Source of the DNA: Mesorhizobium loti CJ3sym | GTDB lineage: Bacteria > Pseudomonadota > Alphaproteobacteria > Rhizobiales > Rhizobiaceae | Reading direction: 5' to 3' | Length of the DNA: 64,000 bases | NCBI RefSeq assembly: GCF_000472785.1 | Contig: NZ_AXAL01000025.1 | Coordinates: 48,740-112,739 of the forward strand | Part shown: positions 25,409 to 35,254 of the stretch, in pieces | How positions within the stretch are numbered: the first letter of the stretch is position 1 | Layout: the number at the start of each line of letters is the position of its first letter | Notes under the pieces: model-generated | The model's database searches: none | The model's input: the letters and a program-made list of their open reading frames with translations, nothing else | What the model was told of the DNA's origin: nothing | Translations under genes and position numbers: made by a program

Positions 25409-27226
25409 ATGGGCCGCGTTCTTGTTTGGCTGATCACCGCGATATCGTTTCTCTCTCTGTCACCGCCCGCGCTGTCGGGGCCAAAATACGCGATTGCGAT
25501 GCAGGGCGAACCCGCCTTGCCGCCCGACTACACGCATTTCAGCTACGTCAATCCCGACGCGCCGAAGGGCGGCAGCATTACCTATTGCGTCGTCGGAAGC
25601 TTCGACAATCTCAACCCGTTCATCCTCAAAAGCCTGCGCACGACGGCGCGTGGCATGATGGACACGATCTTCGGCAATCTGGTCTTCGAGCCGCTGATGC
25701 AGCGCAACTATGACGAGCCCTTCAGCCTCTACGGCCTGCTTGCCGACAGTGCCGACATGGATCCGGAACGCAAGTCGATTGAGTTTCACCTCAACCCGAA
25801 TGCAAAATGGTCGGACGGCCAACCGGTGACACCGGAGGATGTGCTGTTCACCTACGATGTCTTCACCGACAAGGGCCGCCCCCCCTACAGCGCCCGCATG
25901 AGCCTGATCGCCAAGCTTGAAAAGACCGGTGACCACAGCGTGCGCTTCACCTTCAACGACAAGGCCAATCGTGAAACACCCCTGATCATCGCGCTTACGC
26001 CGATCATCCCGAAACATGCCTTCGACAAGGAGACTTTCGATAAGACAACGCTGAAGCCGGTCGTTGGCAGTGGACCTTACACCATTGGCCAGGTGGCGCC
26101 CGGCCAGCGCATCGTGTTCAAGCGCAATCCCGACTATTGGGGCAAGGACGTTCCGGCCAAGCGCGGCTTCGACAATTACGACCAGATCACCATCGAATAT
26201 TTTCTCAACGCCAACGCCAAGCTCGAGGCCTTCAAGAAGGGTCTCTGCGCCATCGACGACGACAGCGATCCGGTCAAGCGTGAGCGCGATCTCGATTTCC
26301 CGGCCTTCCACAGGGGCGACGTGATCGCCGAGACCTTCGATACCGGCATTCCGCCTGTTGTGACCGGCTTCCTGTTCAACACCAGGCTGCCAAAGTTCTC
26401 CAACCCGGTGGTGCGGCGTGCACTTGGCATGCTCTACGACTTCGAATGGGCCAACAAGAACCTGTTCGGTGGCAAGTACGCGCGCGCCATGAGTTACTGG
26501 CAGAACTCTGAGCTTTCCGCGCTCGGCCACCCGGCCGATGACAGGGAAAAGGCGCTTCTGGCGCCCTACCCCGGCCGCGTACCGGCCGATGTCATGGACG
26601 GTACATACCGGCCACCCGTCACCGATGGTTCAGGTCAGGACCGCAAAGTGCTGAAAGCTGCCTTCGATCTGCTTAAAAGCATCGGCTATCACGTTAAGGA
26701 CGGGACGATGCTCGATCCCGGCGGGCAACCCTTCGGTTTCGAAATGCTGGTTGCTTCGCAAGATGAGGAGCGCCTGGCCGGCATCTATCAGCGCACACTT
26801 GAGAAGATCGGCATCAATATCACCATTCGCAGCCTCGACGGTGATCAGATTCAATCGCGCAAGCAGCGCTTCGATTTCGAGGCCCTGATTGGTTCGAGCG
26901 GCTTCAACAATTCACTTTCGCCCGGCTTCGAACAGCTCGGACGCTGGGGATCCGAGGCGGCTAAGGCGGAAGGCTCCTTCAATCTTGCCGGGGTCGCCGA
27001 CCCGGCTGTTGATGCGGCGATCGAGGCAATGCTGCGCGCTCGTTCGAAGGAAGACTATGTCGCGGCCGTGAGGGTACTCGACCGGCTGCTGATCTCGGGC
27101 AACTACATGGTGCCGACCCAATACAATACCCAGCAATGGATCGCCTATTGGAGCTACTTGGAACATCCGAAGAAGACATCCATATTTGGCTATCAACTGC
27201 CGACCTGGTGGCGCAAGGCTAACTGA
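25409..27226 (+). CDS. Extracellular solute-binding protein family 5 (peptide-type, YejA-like)
   Basis: A 605 aa periplasmic binding protein for oligopeptide-type ABC importers. AAGGAG lies 7 bases before the ATG at 25409 and the signal peptide ends at ALSGP. Segments YVNPDAPKGGSITY and WSDGQPVTPEDVLFTYD are typical of SBP_bac_5, and GPYTIGQVAPGQRIVFKRNPDYWG follows. No permease or ATPase gene is adjacent, so it must use a transporter encoded elsewhere (inference). The FrnE-like gene follows by 17 bases. Confidence 0.92.
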   Translation: MGRVLVWLITAISFLSLSPPALSGPKYAIAMQGEPALPPDYTHFSYVNPDAPKGGSITYCVVGSFDNLNPFILKSLRTTARGMMDTIFGNLVFEPLMQRNYDEPFSLYGLLADSADMDPERKSIEFHLNPNAKWSDGQPVTPEDVLFTYDVFTDKGRPPYSARMSLIAKLEKTGDHSVRFTFNDKANRETPLIIALTPIIPKHAFDKETFDKTTLKPVVGSGPYTIGQVAPGQRIVFKRNPDYWGKDVPAKRGFDNYDQITIEYFLNANAKLEAFKKGLCAIDDDSDPVKRERDLDFPAFHRGDVIAETFDTGIPPVVTGFLFNTRLPKFSNPVVRRALGMLYDFEWANKNLFGGKYARAMSYWQNSELSALGHPADDREKALLAPYPGRVPADVMDGTYRPPVTDGSGQDRKVLKAAFDLLKSIGYHVKDGTMLDPGGQPFGFEMLVASQDEERLAGIYQRTLEKIGINITIRSLDGDQIQSRKQRFDFEALIGSSGFNNSLSPGFEQLGRWGSEAAKAEGSFNLAGVADPAVDAAIEAMLRARSKEDYVAAVRVLDRLLISGNYMVPTQYNTQQWIAYWSYLEHPKKTSIFGYQLPTWWRKAN

Positions 27227-27243
27227 AGATTCGGGAGATCGAG

Positions 27244-27924
27244 ATGAGCGAATTGAACGCCATCACCGTTGATGTGGTGTCCGACGTCGTTTGCCCCTGG
27301 TGTTTCATTGGTCAGAAACGGCTCGACAAAGCATTATCAGCTGTTGGCGACGCCGAGGTGCATGTCCGCTGGCGGCCGTTCCAGCTCGATCCGACCATTC
27401 CGCCGCAAGGCAAGGACCGCCGGGAGTACATGCTGGCCAAGTTTGGCAGCGACGAGCGCATTCGCGAAATCCATGCCCGCATCGAACCGCTTGGCGAGGC
27501 AGAGGGCATTTCCTTCGCCTTCGATGCCATCAAGGTAGCGCCAAACACGCTCGATGCGCACCGCCTGATCCGCTGGGCCGGCGCTGCTGGCGAAGCCGTG
27601 CAAAACAAGCTGGTCCGTCGCCTGTTCCAGCTGAATTTCGAGGAGGGCGCCAATATCGGCGACCATGCCGTGTTGGTCGAAGCCGCCCGCGAGGCCGGCA
27701 TGGACGCGTCCGTGGTCGCAACGCTCTTGCCGACCGACGCCGATGTCGAAGCGGTACGCACCGAGATCGCCACGGCATCTCGCATGGGCATATCAGGCGT
27801 GCCGTGCTTCCTGCTCGAAGGCAAATATGCCGTGGTGGGAGCACAGGACGTCGACACGCTGGCTGATGCCATCCGCCAGGTGGCGGCCGCCAAGGCGCGC
27901 GGTGAACTGGACAAGGTCGGCTAG
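27244..27924 (+). CDS. DsbA-family oxidoreductase, FrnE-like
   Basis: A 226 aa cytoplasmic thioredoxin-fold protein with no signal peptide. The active site is CPWC in DVVCPWCFIGQKRL. The cis-Pro loop is ISGVPCFLLEGKYAVVGAQ. The 2-hydroxychromene-2-carboxylate isomerase/DsbA superfamily includes FrnE, tied to redox stress. GAGGTCGAG-type bases stand upstream (GGGAGATCGAG). Confidence 0.92.
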   Translation: MSELNAITVDVVSDVVCPWCFIGQKRLDKALSAVGDAEVHVRWRPFQLDPTIPPQGKDRREYMLAKFGSDERIREIHARIEPLGEAEGISFAFDAIKVAPNTLDAHRLIRWAGAAGEAVQNKLVRRLFQLNFEEGANIGDHAVLVEAAREAGMDASVVATLLPTDADVEAVRTEIATASRMGISGVPCFLLEGKYAVVGAQDVDTLADAIRQVAAAKARGELDKVG

Positions 27925-27951
27925 GGCCTTCGCCTCCGCGGACATTGCAGC

Positions 27952-28386
27952 TTATTGCACCGTCACCTTGGCTTTGCTGACGAAGAACCCGTGACCATTG
28001 CTGCCGGTGCAGGTCAGCCCCTTGGTCGAAGACTGGCAGGTGAACGGCCCCTGGCTCCAGCTGTTCCCATAGTCGAGCTTGTCTACGTCGCTGCAGCAGC
28101 TCTGTTCACCGGGGTTCTTGATCAGGGTGGCCGGCCCTTTCGGGCCGAGGATTACGGTCACGTAGCTCGGTTCAACCCGGGAGCAGCTCAGCTCCGGACC
28201 GCCGTCCTGTGGTGAATAGGTACTGGTGCCGCCTTTCGGCGTGTAGATGCAGCCGATGTTGCCGGAGGGGGCATTGAATTCGACCTGCCCTTCCGAACTT
28301 GCCGGGATGGACTGATCGCCGGCATGCGCCACAGGCAACCAGGCGAAAAGCAACAGGATTGCGGGTGCGGCTGCGCGTGCAAGCAT
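27952..28386 (-). CDS. Small secreted cysteine-rich protein (DUF6636-like)
   Basis: A 144 aa exported protein with signal peptide ending at VAHAG. VEFNAPSGNIGCIYTPKGG is a motif shared by a family of small secreted proteins (F-x-x-P-S-G-N-I-G-C). Six cysteines, including a CC pair (GEQSCCSD), suggest disulfides. It ends with GHGFFVSKAKVTV. Function is unknown and the family name is from memory. Confidence 0.7.
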   Translation of the reverse strand: MLARAAAPAILLLFAWLPVAHAGDQSIPASSEGQVEFNAPSGNIGCIYTPKGGTSTYSPQDGGPELSCSRVEPSYVTVILGPKGPATLIKNPGEQSCCSDVDKLDYGNSWSQGPFTCQSSTKGLTCTGSNGHGFFVSKAKVTVQ

Positions 28387-28873
28387 TGGAAAGCTTCCTT
28401 GTTGGAGAACCTGATATGCATTGGTGCCGACAGCCCCAGATTAGGTTCAACCTCATGTGCGTATTTTGTCAAACGGCACTCTTCGCATAACGACCCTGCC
28501 GCGAAGGCCGTCTCAGGTCATTTCTCGGCCTCCGGCAAGCACGATGACGGTAAGTCTGGTGAGACTACGAACGGCATTTTTCAGCCGTTCAGGTCCGTCC
28601 GCGGTAAAAAGTCGACCTGTTCGGACGATTTTTTGATTCACAAAACCGTGTGCGATGCTTCCCCTGGGGAAGCCTTCAAATATACGCGTCGGCTTCGGTC
28701 AACACTTTGAAATCAAGAGAAATATCCTGGTTTTCGCCAGCTGTTTTGAAGGCTATTCAGCCTTGAATCTGTTGCCTCAGGGCAACGGCTTTCGGGGCAA
28801 TCCGGTCGGCTGGGTTTAAAATTAATGGAAAATGATCAATTGGTGTTACCATCCGTAACAAAACAAAAAAGGT
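28387..28873. other. Long noncoding leader before the BacA-like transporter
   Basis: 487 bases without a supported gene. It is less GC-rich than its surroundings toward the right end. Two hairpins stand in tandem: AAGGCT-ATTC-AGCCTT (28749-28764) and GTTGCC-TCAG-GGCAAC (28771-28786). A perfect palindrome follows at 28844-28860. A stretch of 128 codons from 28324 is open but has no family look and overlaps the previous gene's start. Confidence 0.5.
28844..28860. promoter_or_regulatory. Operator-like palindrome
   Basis: TGTTAC-CATCC-GTAACA is a perfect inverted repeat with 6-bp arms. It lies 13 bases before the TTG start of the transporter gene, in an AT-rich promoter-like stretch. Confidence 0.45.
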
Positions 28874-30871
28874 TTGGGCGGGATCGTGATTCGGATCGGC
28901 AGACGATCGCAGGAGTCAGTACCGGATAGACTACAAAGCGATGCCCCAGGGCGTTCGCAATTAACGCCGGTATCCTCGATGCGCAGTTTCTGGGGCCTGA
29001 TGAAGGCCTACTGGGTCTCGGACAGGTGGAAAGAAGCCTGGACGCTGACGCTGGTGATTGCGCTGCTCACGGCGCTGTCCAGCAAGGCGGGCGTCTGGTT
29101 CGCCGAAGCCTCGGGGGAACTGGTCAACTCGATCGCCTTCTTCCATGACGCCGCCAACACCACCCCGCTGCGGACGCTGCTGGTCAATGCCGGCATCCTT
29201 GTCTTGCTGGTCGTGCTCAAGGATGCCGGCTTCACGGGCATCCGCAATCTTGTCTCGGTGACCTTGCACCGCAAATGGCGCGGCTGGCTGGACAGCCGTT
29301 TCAACGAGGCGTTGCTGGACGGCAATCACACGCATTTCCATGCCCAGCATGCTTCGACGGGTGCCGGCACGTCGGCTCCCGACAACATCGACCAGCGCAT
29401 GCAAGAATCGATCAAGGACATGACAGGTGGCGCCATCGGCCTCGCCATGGGTGTGCTTGGCGTCGCCACCTCACTCTATTTCGTCGGCCAGAAACTGCTC
29501 GAAACGTCGGTGGAGGTGAAGGGGCTGGAATTCCTTGGCAGCTACGGCAGTGCCGTCCTGGCCTTCCTGGCAGTCGCCACCTATGTGCCCCTGAACACCT
29601 GGATCGCGGTCAAGCTCGGCGGCCTGCTAGAGCGCCTGAATATTCGGATGCAGCAGGCCGAGGGCAGCTACCGCGGCGAACTGACCACCTTCCTGCGCCG
29701 CAGTTTCCATGTCGCGGCATCGCACGGTGAAGGCGTGCAGAAGACCATGCACCGCCGGCTCTATGTCGATATCGACGGAACCTGGTCGCGGCTGAACATC
29801 GTCAACACCGTCTACATGTCATTCGAGCTGATCTACAATTTCATCGGTGCCCGCATTGTCGCCTATGGGCCGGGGCTGGTGCCGTTCATCCACAATGGCC
29901 TTGATCTCAAAGGCTACATAACCGGCTCCGAACTGGTCAATTCGCTGATCGGCCAATGTTCGTGGTTCATCCATGTCATGCCTGCCATCGCCTCGCTGCG
30001 TGCCAACAGCCAGCGTGTCACCGAACTCGCCAACGCGATCGAGAATGTCCAGCATCCGCAGGAGTTCTACGGCCAGACCGGTCAGTCGGACTTCCACTAC
30101 GGTACCCAGAACCCGGTTTTTGGCCTGACCATCCAGAAGCTCGAGCTGGCACATCAGGGGGAGGACGCCACACCGTTCCTGAGCGCCGCCAATTTGCGCT
30201 TCCGCCGTGGCGAATGGACGTTCCTCAAGGGCGAATCCGGTTGCGGCAAAACCTCGCTGATCAAGGCGATCAACGGCCTGTGGCCGTATGGCCGCGGCAC
30301 CATCGTCTTCCCCGACGGGGTGAAGAGTTTTTATGCTGCCCAGGAGGTCAAGCTGCAGCAAGTGTCGCTGAAGCAGCTGGTCTGCCTGCCGGGCTCCGAG
30401 TACGACCATGGCGACGCCCAGGTCGCGTCCGCGCTGCACAAGGCCGGCCTCGGCGACTTCATCGAACACATGGCCAATGAGAACCGCGAAGGCAAAAGCT
30501 GGGACCAGGTTCTGTCGGGCGGCCAGAAGCAGAAGCTGGTGGTGGCTCGCATCATTCTGCAGCAGCCGGGACTGCTGTTCCTCGATGAGGCGACCGGTGC
30601 GCTCGACCCGGAGGGCAAGATTGCCTTCCATCAGGCGATCAGGGACAACTGCCCCGATGTCACCGTGATCAGCGTCATGCATGAGGCGGTGGCGCCGCGA
30701 TCGGCCGCCGGCACCGAGTTCTACCACTCGATCGTCCTGATCGCCGACGGTGTCGCCACCAAGAAGCCGCTGGCGCCGGCCTTGCCTGTCGAGCTCACCA
30801 CGATTCTGGCGCAGCCACGGCCGGTCGAGGACAAATGGCTGCGTTTCTCGCGCCGGCTGAAGCAGAAATAA
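28874..30871 (+). CDS. BacA/SbmA-like ABC transporter, fused membrane and ATPase domains
   Basis: A 665 aa exporter/importer half-transporter of the SbmA/BacA-related (YddA, ExsE, ABCD-type) family. The membrane domain (about residues 45-400) includes WLDSRFNEALLDGNHTHFHA and DNIDQRMQESIKD, close to the DNPDQRIxED hallmark. The ATPase has Walker A LKGESGCGKTSL, signature LSGGQKQKLVVARI and Walker B LLFLDEATGALD. The start is uncertain: TTG at 28874, GTG at 28886 or ATG at 28979. Relatives move peptides or cobalamin; the substrate here is unknown. Confidence 0.9.
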   Translation: MGGIVIRIGRRSQESVPDRLQSDAPGRSQLTPVSSMRSFWGLMKAYWVSDRWKEAWTLTLVIALLTALSSKAGVWFAEASGELVNSIAFFHDAANTTPLRTLLVNAGILVLLVVLKDAGFTGIRNLVSVTLHRKWRGWLDSRFNEALLDGNHTHFHAQHASTGAGTSAPDNIDQRMQESIKDMTGGAIGLAMGVLGVATSLYFVGQKLLETSVEVKGLEFLGSYGSAVLAFLAVATYVPLNTWIAVKLGGLLERLNIRMQQAEGSYRGELTTFLRRSFHVAASHGEGVQKTMHRRLYVDIDGTWSRLNIVNTVYMSFELIYNFIGARIVAYGPGLVPFIHNGLDLKGYITGSELVNSLIGQCSWFIHVMPAIASLRANSQRVTELANAIENVQHPQEFYGQTGQSDFHYGTQNPVFGLTIQKLELAHQGEDATPFLSAANLRFRRGEWTFLKGESGCGKTSLIKAINGLWPYGRGTIVFPDGVKSFYAAQEVKLQQVSLKQLVCLPGSEYDHGDAQVASALHKAGLGDFIEHMANENREGKSWDQVLSGGQKQKLVVARIILQQPGLLFLDEATGALDPEGKIAFHQAIRDNCPDVTVISVMHEAVAPRSAAGTEFYHSIVLIADGVATKKPLAPALPVELTTILAQPRPVEDKWLRFSRRLKQK

Positions 30872-31142
30872 CGATGATTTCACCGTGACTTGCCGCATCT
30901 GGCGGCAGTCGGTGATCACAGTCTCGCGATCGGAGCCATCGGGCACCGTTTTCCCTCCCCACCGCGATTGACTCGGCAAGGCGCGCTCCTATGTTGCGCC
31001 GGCTTGCTGACAGTCGAATCCGAACCCGCAAGCGGAAAGGTCACCGCGCCATGCCTGGCGACAGTATTAGTCGAACGCAACCGCCGTCCGCCTAGACGTG
31101 ACCTGAATGGTTCATGTCCTGCCGGACGGCAAGGAGTGAACC

Positions 31143-32507
31143 ATGAACGATTTTTCCCCTGTAGCGGACGACGAGGCTGTCGCCATCGCCCGCATCCTTG
31201 CAAACGACCACGTCGCCGACGTGGTCGAGGCGCTCAATCATGAATCGCGCGAGACCGCGACGGATCTGCTTTGCGCCGTACCCTTCGAGCGGCTGGTCGA
31301 GATATTCGATCAGCCTGAACTCGAGGGCGCGCCCGAACTCGCGGAGGCCCTGCCCCGTCCCAAGGCAAGCAAGCTGCTCACCGCCATGTCGGTCGACCGG
31401 ACGGCCGACATCCTGCGCGAACTCGATGAGCCGGCACGCTCCGAGCTGCTCGGTGCGCTAGCGCCGCCGCTGCGCGCGACGCTGCTTTCCATTCTGGGCT
31501 ATCCCGAAGGCAGCGCCGCATCGATCATGACGACGGAGTTCGTCAGCGTTCCCTCGGATTGGACCGTCGGGCGCACACTCGACTACATCAAAAAAGTGGA
31601 GCGGACGCGCGAGACCGTCTACGCGATCTACATCGTCGATCCCGAGACGCACCTTCTGGTGCGGTCGACCGGCCTGCGCCGGCTCATCACCGGTGAGCCG
31701 GAAGACTCGATCATGTCGGTCGCTCCGGACCGCGTGCCGGTAACGGTCACCCCGTTGACCGATCGTGAAACCCTGGCGCAGACGATCTCCAAATATGATC
31801 TGCTGGCCGTCCCGGTGGTCGACCATGGCAAGATCCTCGGCATCGTTACCATCGACGACATCATCGATACGATGATTGAGGAGACGACCGAGGACGTGCA
31901 CCGTTTCGGCGGCATGGAGGCGCTCGACGAGCCCTACATGAAGATGAGCTTCCTCGCCATGATCAAGAAGCGTGGCGGCTGGCTGTGCGCGCTGTTCATC
32001 TCGGAGATGCTGACCGCCAATGCCATGCAGAGCTATGAGGGCGAACTGGAGAAGGCGATCGTGCTGACCCTGTTCATCCCGCTGATCATGAGCTCCGGCG
32101 GCAATTCTGGCTCGCAGGCGACCTCGCTTGTCATCCGGGCGCTGGCGCTGCGCGAGATCGGTCTTCGTGACTGGTGGCGGGTGGCATTGCGTGAATTGCC
32201 CACCGGTCTCGTGCTCGGCGCCATGCTTGGTGTGGTCGGCATCTGCCGCATCGCGCTCTGGCAATACATGGGCTTCTACGACTATGGGCCGCATTGGCCG
32301 CTGATCGCCACCACGGTAGGTGCGGCACTGGTCGGCATCGTCACCTTCGGCTCTTTGTCGGGCTCGATGTTGCCGTTCGCGCTTAAAAGGATCGGTTTCG
32401 ACCCTGCCAGCGCGTCGGCGCCATTTGTCGCCACGCTGGTCGATGTGACCGGGCTGGTGATCTATTTCTCGGTGGCGATGGTCATCTTGCGCGGCACGCT
32501 GCTGTAG
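31143..32507 (+). CDS. mgtE: Magnesium transporter MgtE
   Basis: A 454 aa Mg2+ channel. An N-terminal superhelical domain (residues ~10-125) is followed by two CBS domains (~130-250, with ITGEPEDSIMSVAPDRVPV and LAVPVVDHGKILGIVTIDDI), which gate the channel by Mg2+. Five helices form the pore, with GGNSGSQATSLVIRALAL as the family hallmark. AAGGAG is 7 bases upstream of the ATG. The 271 bases upstream hold no recognised M-box riboswitch. Confidence 0.95.
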   Translation: MNDFSPVADDEAVAIARILANDHVADVVEALNHESRETATDLLCAVPFERLVEIFDQPELEGAPELAEALPRPKASKLLTAMSVDRTADILRELDEPARSELLGALAPPLRATLLSILGYPEGSAASIMTTEFVSVPSDWTVGRTLDYIKKVERTRETVYAIYIVDPETHLLVRSTGLRRLITGEPEDSIMSVAPDRVPVTVTPLTDRETLAQTISKYDLLAVPVVDHGKILGIVTIDDIIDTMIEETTEDVHRFGGMEALDEPYMKMSFLAMIKKRGGWLCALFISEMLTANAMQSYEGELEKAIVLTLFIPLIMSSGGNSGSQATSLVIRALALREIGLRDWWRVALRELPTGLVLGAMLGVVGICRIALWQYMGFYDYGPHWPLIATTVGAALVGIVTFGSLSGSMLPFALKRIGFDPASASAPFVATLVDVTGLVIYFSVAMVILRGTLL

Positions 32508-32556
32508 CGGCGTCAACTGTCTCCGCTGCCGGCGATCGGCGGCGGAGAGTTCGCCT

Positions 32557-33717
32557 TCAGGCCGGCTTGCCGTAGATGGCGTCGCGGAGTGCATCGGGGA
32601 AGGCGCCTGTCATGCCGGCGATTGCCGTGTTTGTCAGCGCCACCACCGTCAGCTCCAACGCCGGATCCACGAACCAGGAATGACCGTAGACGCCGCCCCA
32701 GCGCCAGGTGCCGGCGGTCTGAGGCGTCGATGCGGCGAGCGGGTCGCGCAGGACGCCAAATCCCAGCCCCCAGCCCCAGCCGGGCATGGTGGTTTCCAGG
32801 CCCGGTATTGCATCGGAGGTCATCGTCGTGGCCGTTTCGGGGCGGACGACCGGCCCGCCGCCCGATCGCAGCGCCTCGAGCAGCTTGAGGACATCGCCGG
32901 CGGAGCCATTCATGCCGGTGCCGCCCGAAGCGAAGGACGCAAGGTCGAAGACACGCCCGGGCGAGAAGGAGATGAAACCGTCTCCAAAGGGCACGCGGTG
33001 ATGTTCATCCATCTCGACGGCCTTGCCAGGCCCATCGGCGTAAGGCGTCGCCAGCCGGGATCGATCGCGCACGGTAAAGGCGGCGTCGTGCATGCCGAGC
33101 GGCTGGACGACCAGGCGATCGACTAACTCCGGCAACGAGGCGCCAGTGGCTCTCGCCATCGCCTCCCCCAGCACATCCATCGCCACCGAATAGCCCCAGG
33201 CCGTTCCCGGCACATAGGACAGCGGCACCGAGGCGATGCGACGGAGATTCTCGGCCATGGAGAGGCCCGGCTGGTCGAGACCGTCGGAGACATCGGCGCG
33301 ATGGTAGGGTCCATCGGCTACCTGGCGAAAACCATAGTCCAGCCCAGCGGTATGGGTCAGCAACTGTAGGATGGTGGTGACAGGCTCGCTGCCATCCGCG
33401 AGCTTCGGCCGGAATTCCGGGATGAATCTTGCCACGGGATCATCGAGATCGATGACGCCGGTCTCGACAAGGGCAAGTGCCGCGGTCGCGACGACGGGTT
33501 TGGTGACCGACGCGAGCCGGAAGATCGCATCCGCCGTCATCCGTTTCTTCGCTTCGCGGTCGGCAAGACCGGCGGCGCGGCTGTAAAGGATTTCGCCGCG
33601 CCGGGCGACGAGGATCACGGTGCCGACAATGCGTCCCGCCTCGATCGCCATGTCGACGACCCGATCGACACGTCCGCCGAAGTCATGATCGAGCGGCTTG
33701 GAACCGGTTACGGACAT
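32557..33717 (-). CDS. Serine hydrolase, class C beta-lactamase family
   Basis: A 386 aa protein with no signal peptide. SVTK (in RLASVTKPVV) is the SxxK nucleophile motif. YSV in WGYSVAMDVLG is the YxN-type site, with Val rather than Asn in the third place. GGVYGHSWFVDP is the third motif (HxG-type). Many such proteins are esterases or peptidases, so resistance cannot be inferred. It ends 28 bases before the glutathione reductase on the same strand. Confidence 0.88.
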   Translation of the reverse strand: MSVTGSKPLDHDFGGRVDRVVDMAIEAGRIVGTVILVARRGEILYSRAAGLADREAKKRMTADAIFRLASVTKPVVATAALALVETGVIDLDDPVARFIPEFRPKLADGSEPVTTILQLLTHTAGLDYGFRQVADGPYHRADVSDGLDQPGLSMAENLRRIASVPLSYVPGTAWGYSVAMDVLGEAMARATGASLPELVDRLVVQPLGMHDAAFTVRDRSRLATPYADGPGKAVEMDEHHRVPFGDGFISFSPGRVFDLASFASGGTGMNGSAGDVLKLLEALRSGGGPVVRPETATTMTSDAIPGLETTMPGWGWGLGFGVLRDPLAASTPQTAGTWRWGGVYGHSWFVDPALELTVVALTNTAIAGMTGAFPDALRDAIYGKPA

Positions 33718-33745
33718 GAATCACCCCATCGGCGGCAGGCGAATG

Positions 33746-35134
33746 TCAGACGCGCACGCCGTTCTTCACCCGGTAGGTAGGCTTGTACATGGTGACGAGC
33801 TCCTCCGCCGCGGTCGGGTGCACGGCCATTGTGCGGTCGAAGTCATCCTTGGTCAGGCCGGCCTTCAGCGGAATGCCGAGCAGCTGCGCCATCTCGCCGG
33901 CATCCGGGCCAAGGATGTGGGCGCCGATCACTTTCTTCGAAGCGCCGTCGACCACCAGCTTCGTCAGCATCTTTTCGTCACGACCCGACAATGTGTGCCG
34001 CATCGGCCGGAATGTGGCGCGATAAATCTCGATATCGGGGAACCGCTTGACCGCATCATCTTCGGACAGGCCGACAGTGCCGATTTCCGGTTGCGAAAAA
34101 ACCGCGGTCGCGATCGTATCGTGGTCGGGTGCGGTCGGGTTGTCCTTGAATGCCGTCTCGATGAAGCACATCGCTTCGTGGATCGCCACCGGCGTCAACT
34201 GGACTCGGTTGGTGACGTCGCCGATCGCCCAGATATTGTCGATGTTGGTGCGCGAATAGTCGTCGACCTTGATCGCGCCGGCAGCGCTCATCTCGATGCC
34301 GATGCCCTCCAGGCCCATATTCTCGGTGTTGGGGATACGCCCGATGGCCAGCATGACCTGGTCGACCGTCAGTGTCTGGCCGCTGGAGAGAAGGGCATCG
34401 AGCCTGCCGTCCGGCCGCTTGCGCACGGATTGGGACACCGAATGGCAGAGTATCTTGATGCCTTTCTTCTCCATGGTCTCGTGCAGCATGCGGCGCAGAT
34501 CCATGTCGAAGCGGCTGAGGATTTCCTTGCCGCGATAGACCAAGGTGGTGTCGACGCCGAGGCCGTGAAAGATGTTGGCGAACTCGACCGCGATATAGCC
34601 GCCGCCTTCGATCATGATCGCCTTTGGCAGTTCCTTGAGGTCGAAAGCCTCGTTGGAGAAGATGCAGTGTTCGTGGCCGGGCAGCGCCGGATGCGCCGCC
34701 GGACGGCCGCCTGTGGCAATCAGGATCTGGTCGGCGGTGACGGTACGGTCCTCGCCCAGAAGATGCACCACATGCGGGTCGACGATCATCGCCCGCGAAT
34801 GAAAGGCCTCGCCGCCGGCGCCCTCGACGTTCTTCTTGTAGATCGCCTCCAGCCGGCTGATCTCACGATCCTTGTTGGCAACCAGCGTGCGCCAGTCGAA
34901 ACTGGCTTCTGGCACCGTCCAGCCATAGCCCGCCGCATCGGCGAAATGCTCTGGAAATTGCGAGGCGTAGACATAGAGTTTCTTCGGCACGCAGCCCCTG
35001 ATGACGCAGGTGCCGCCAAAACGATATTCCTCGGCGATGCCAACGCGCTTGCCGAGTGCCGCGGCGACGCGCGCCGCCCTCACCCCGCCCGAGCCGCCGC
35101 CGATGACGAAGAGATCATAGTCATAACCGGCCAT
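33746..35134 (-). CDS. gor: Glutathione-disulfide reductase
   Basis: Reduces glutathione disulfide using NADPH. The 462 aa protein has FAD motif LFVIGGGSGGVRAARVAA, redox-active GGTCVIRGCVPKK (CxxxxC), NADPH motif IEGGGYIAVEFA and C-terminal AVHPTAAEE with the catalytic His-Glu pair. AAGGAG lies 8 bases upstream of the ATG at 35134, which decides the start over 35191. Confidence 0.95.
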   Translation of the reverse strand: MAGYDYDLFVIGGGSGGVRAARVAAALGKRVGIAEEYRFGGTCVIRGCVPKKLYVYASQFPEHFADAAGYGWTVPEASFDWRTLVANKDREISRLEAIYKKNVEGAGGEAFHSRAMIVDPHVVHLLGEDRTVTADQILIATGGRPAAHPALPGHEHCIFSNEAFDLKELPKAIMIEGGGYIAVEFANIFHGLGVDTTLVYRGKEILSRFDMDLRRMLHETMEKKGIKILCHSVSQSVRKRPDGRLDALLSSGQTLTVDQVMLAIGRIPNTENMGLEGIGIEMSAAGAIKVDDYSRTNIDNIWAIGDVTNRVQLTPVAIHEAMCFIETAFKDNPTAPDHDTIATAVFSQPEIGTVGLSEDDAVKRFPDIEIYRATFRPMRHTLSGRDEKMLTKLVVDGASKKVIGAHILGPDAGEMAQLLGIPLKAGLTKDDFDRTMAVHPTAAEELVTMYKPTYRVKNGVRV

Positions 35135-35184
35135 GGCGCGGCTCCTTGAACGTCGGAAAATGTGAGTGACAGGTAGGCCGCAAA

Positions 35185-35217
35185 CGGTCAAAAGAAAAGC
35201 CCGGACAAGCCGGGCTT
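35185..35217 (-). terminator. Rho-independent terminator of the rpiA-DUF2059 transcript
   Basis: AAGCCCGG (35197-35204) pairs with CCGGGCTT (35210-35217); on the minus strand the stem is followed by CTTTTCTTTTG. It lies downstream of the DUF2059 gene. Confidence 0.8.
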
Positions 35218-35254
35218 CACCGATGGCCGCAAAGGCCGATTTGAAAACGCAGGA

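Noticed and set aside
30872..31142. Possible M-box magnesium riboswitch before mgtE
   Set aside because: No M-box core was recognised; 271 bases without a clear structure.
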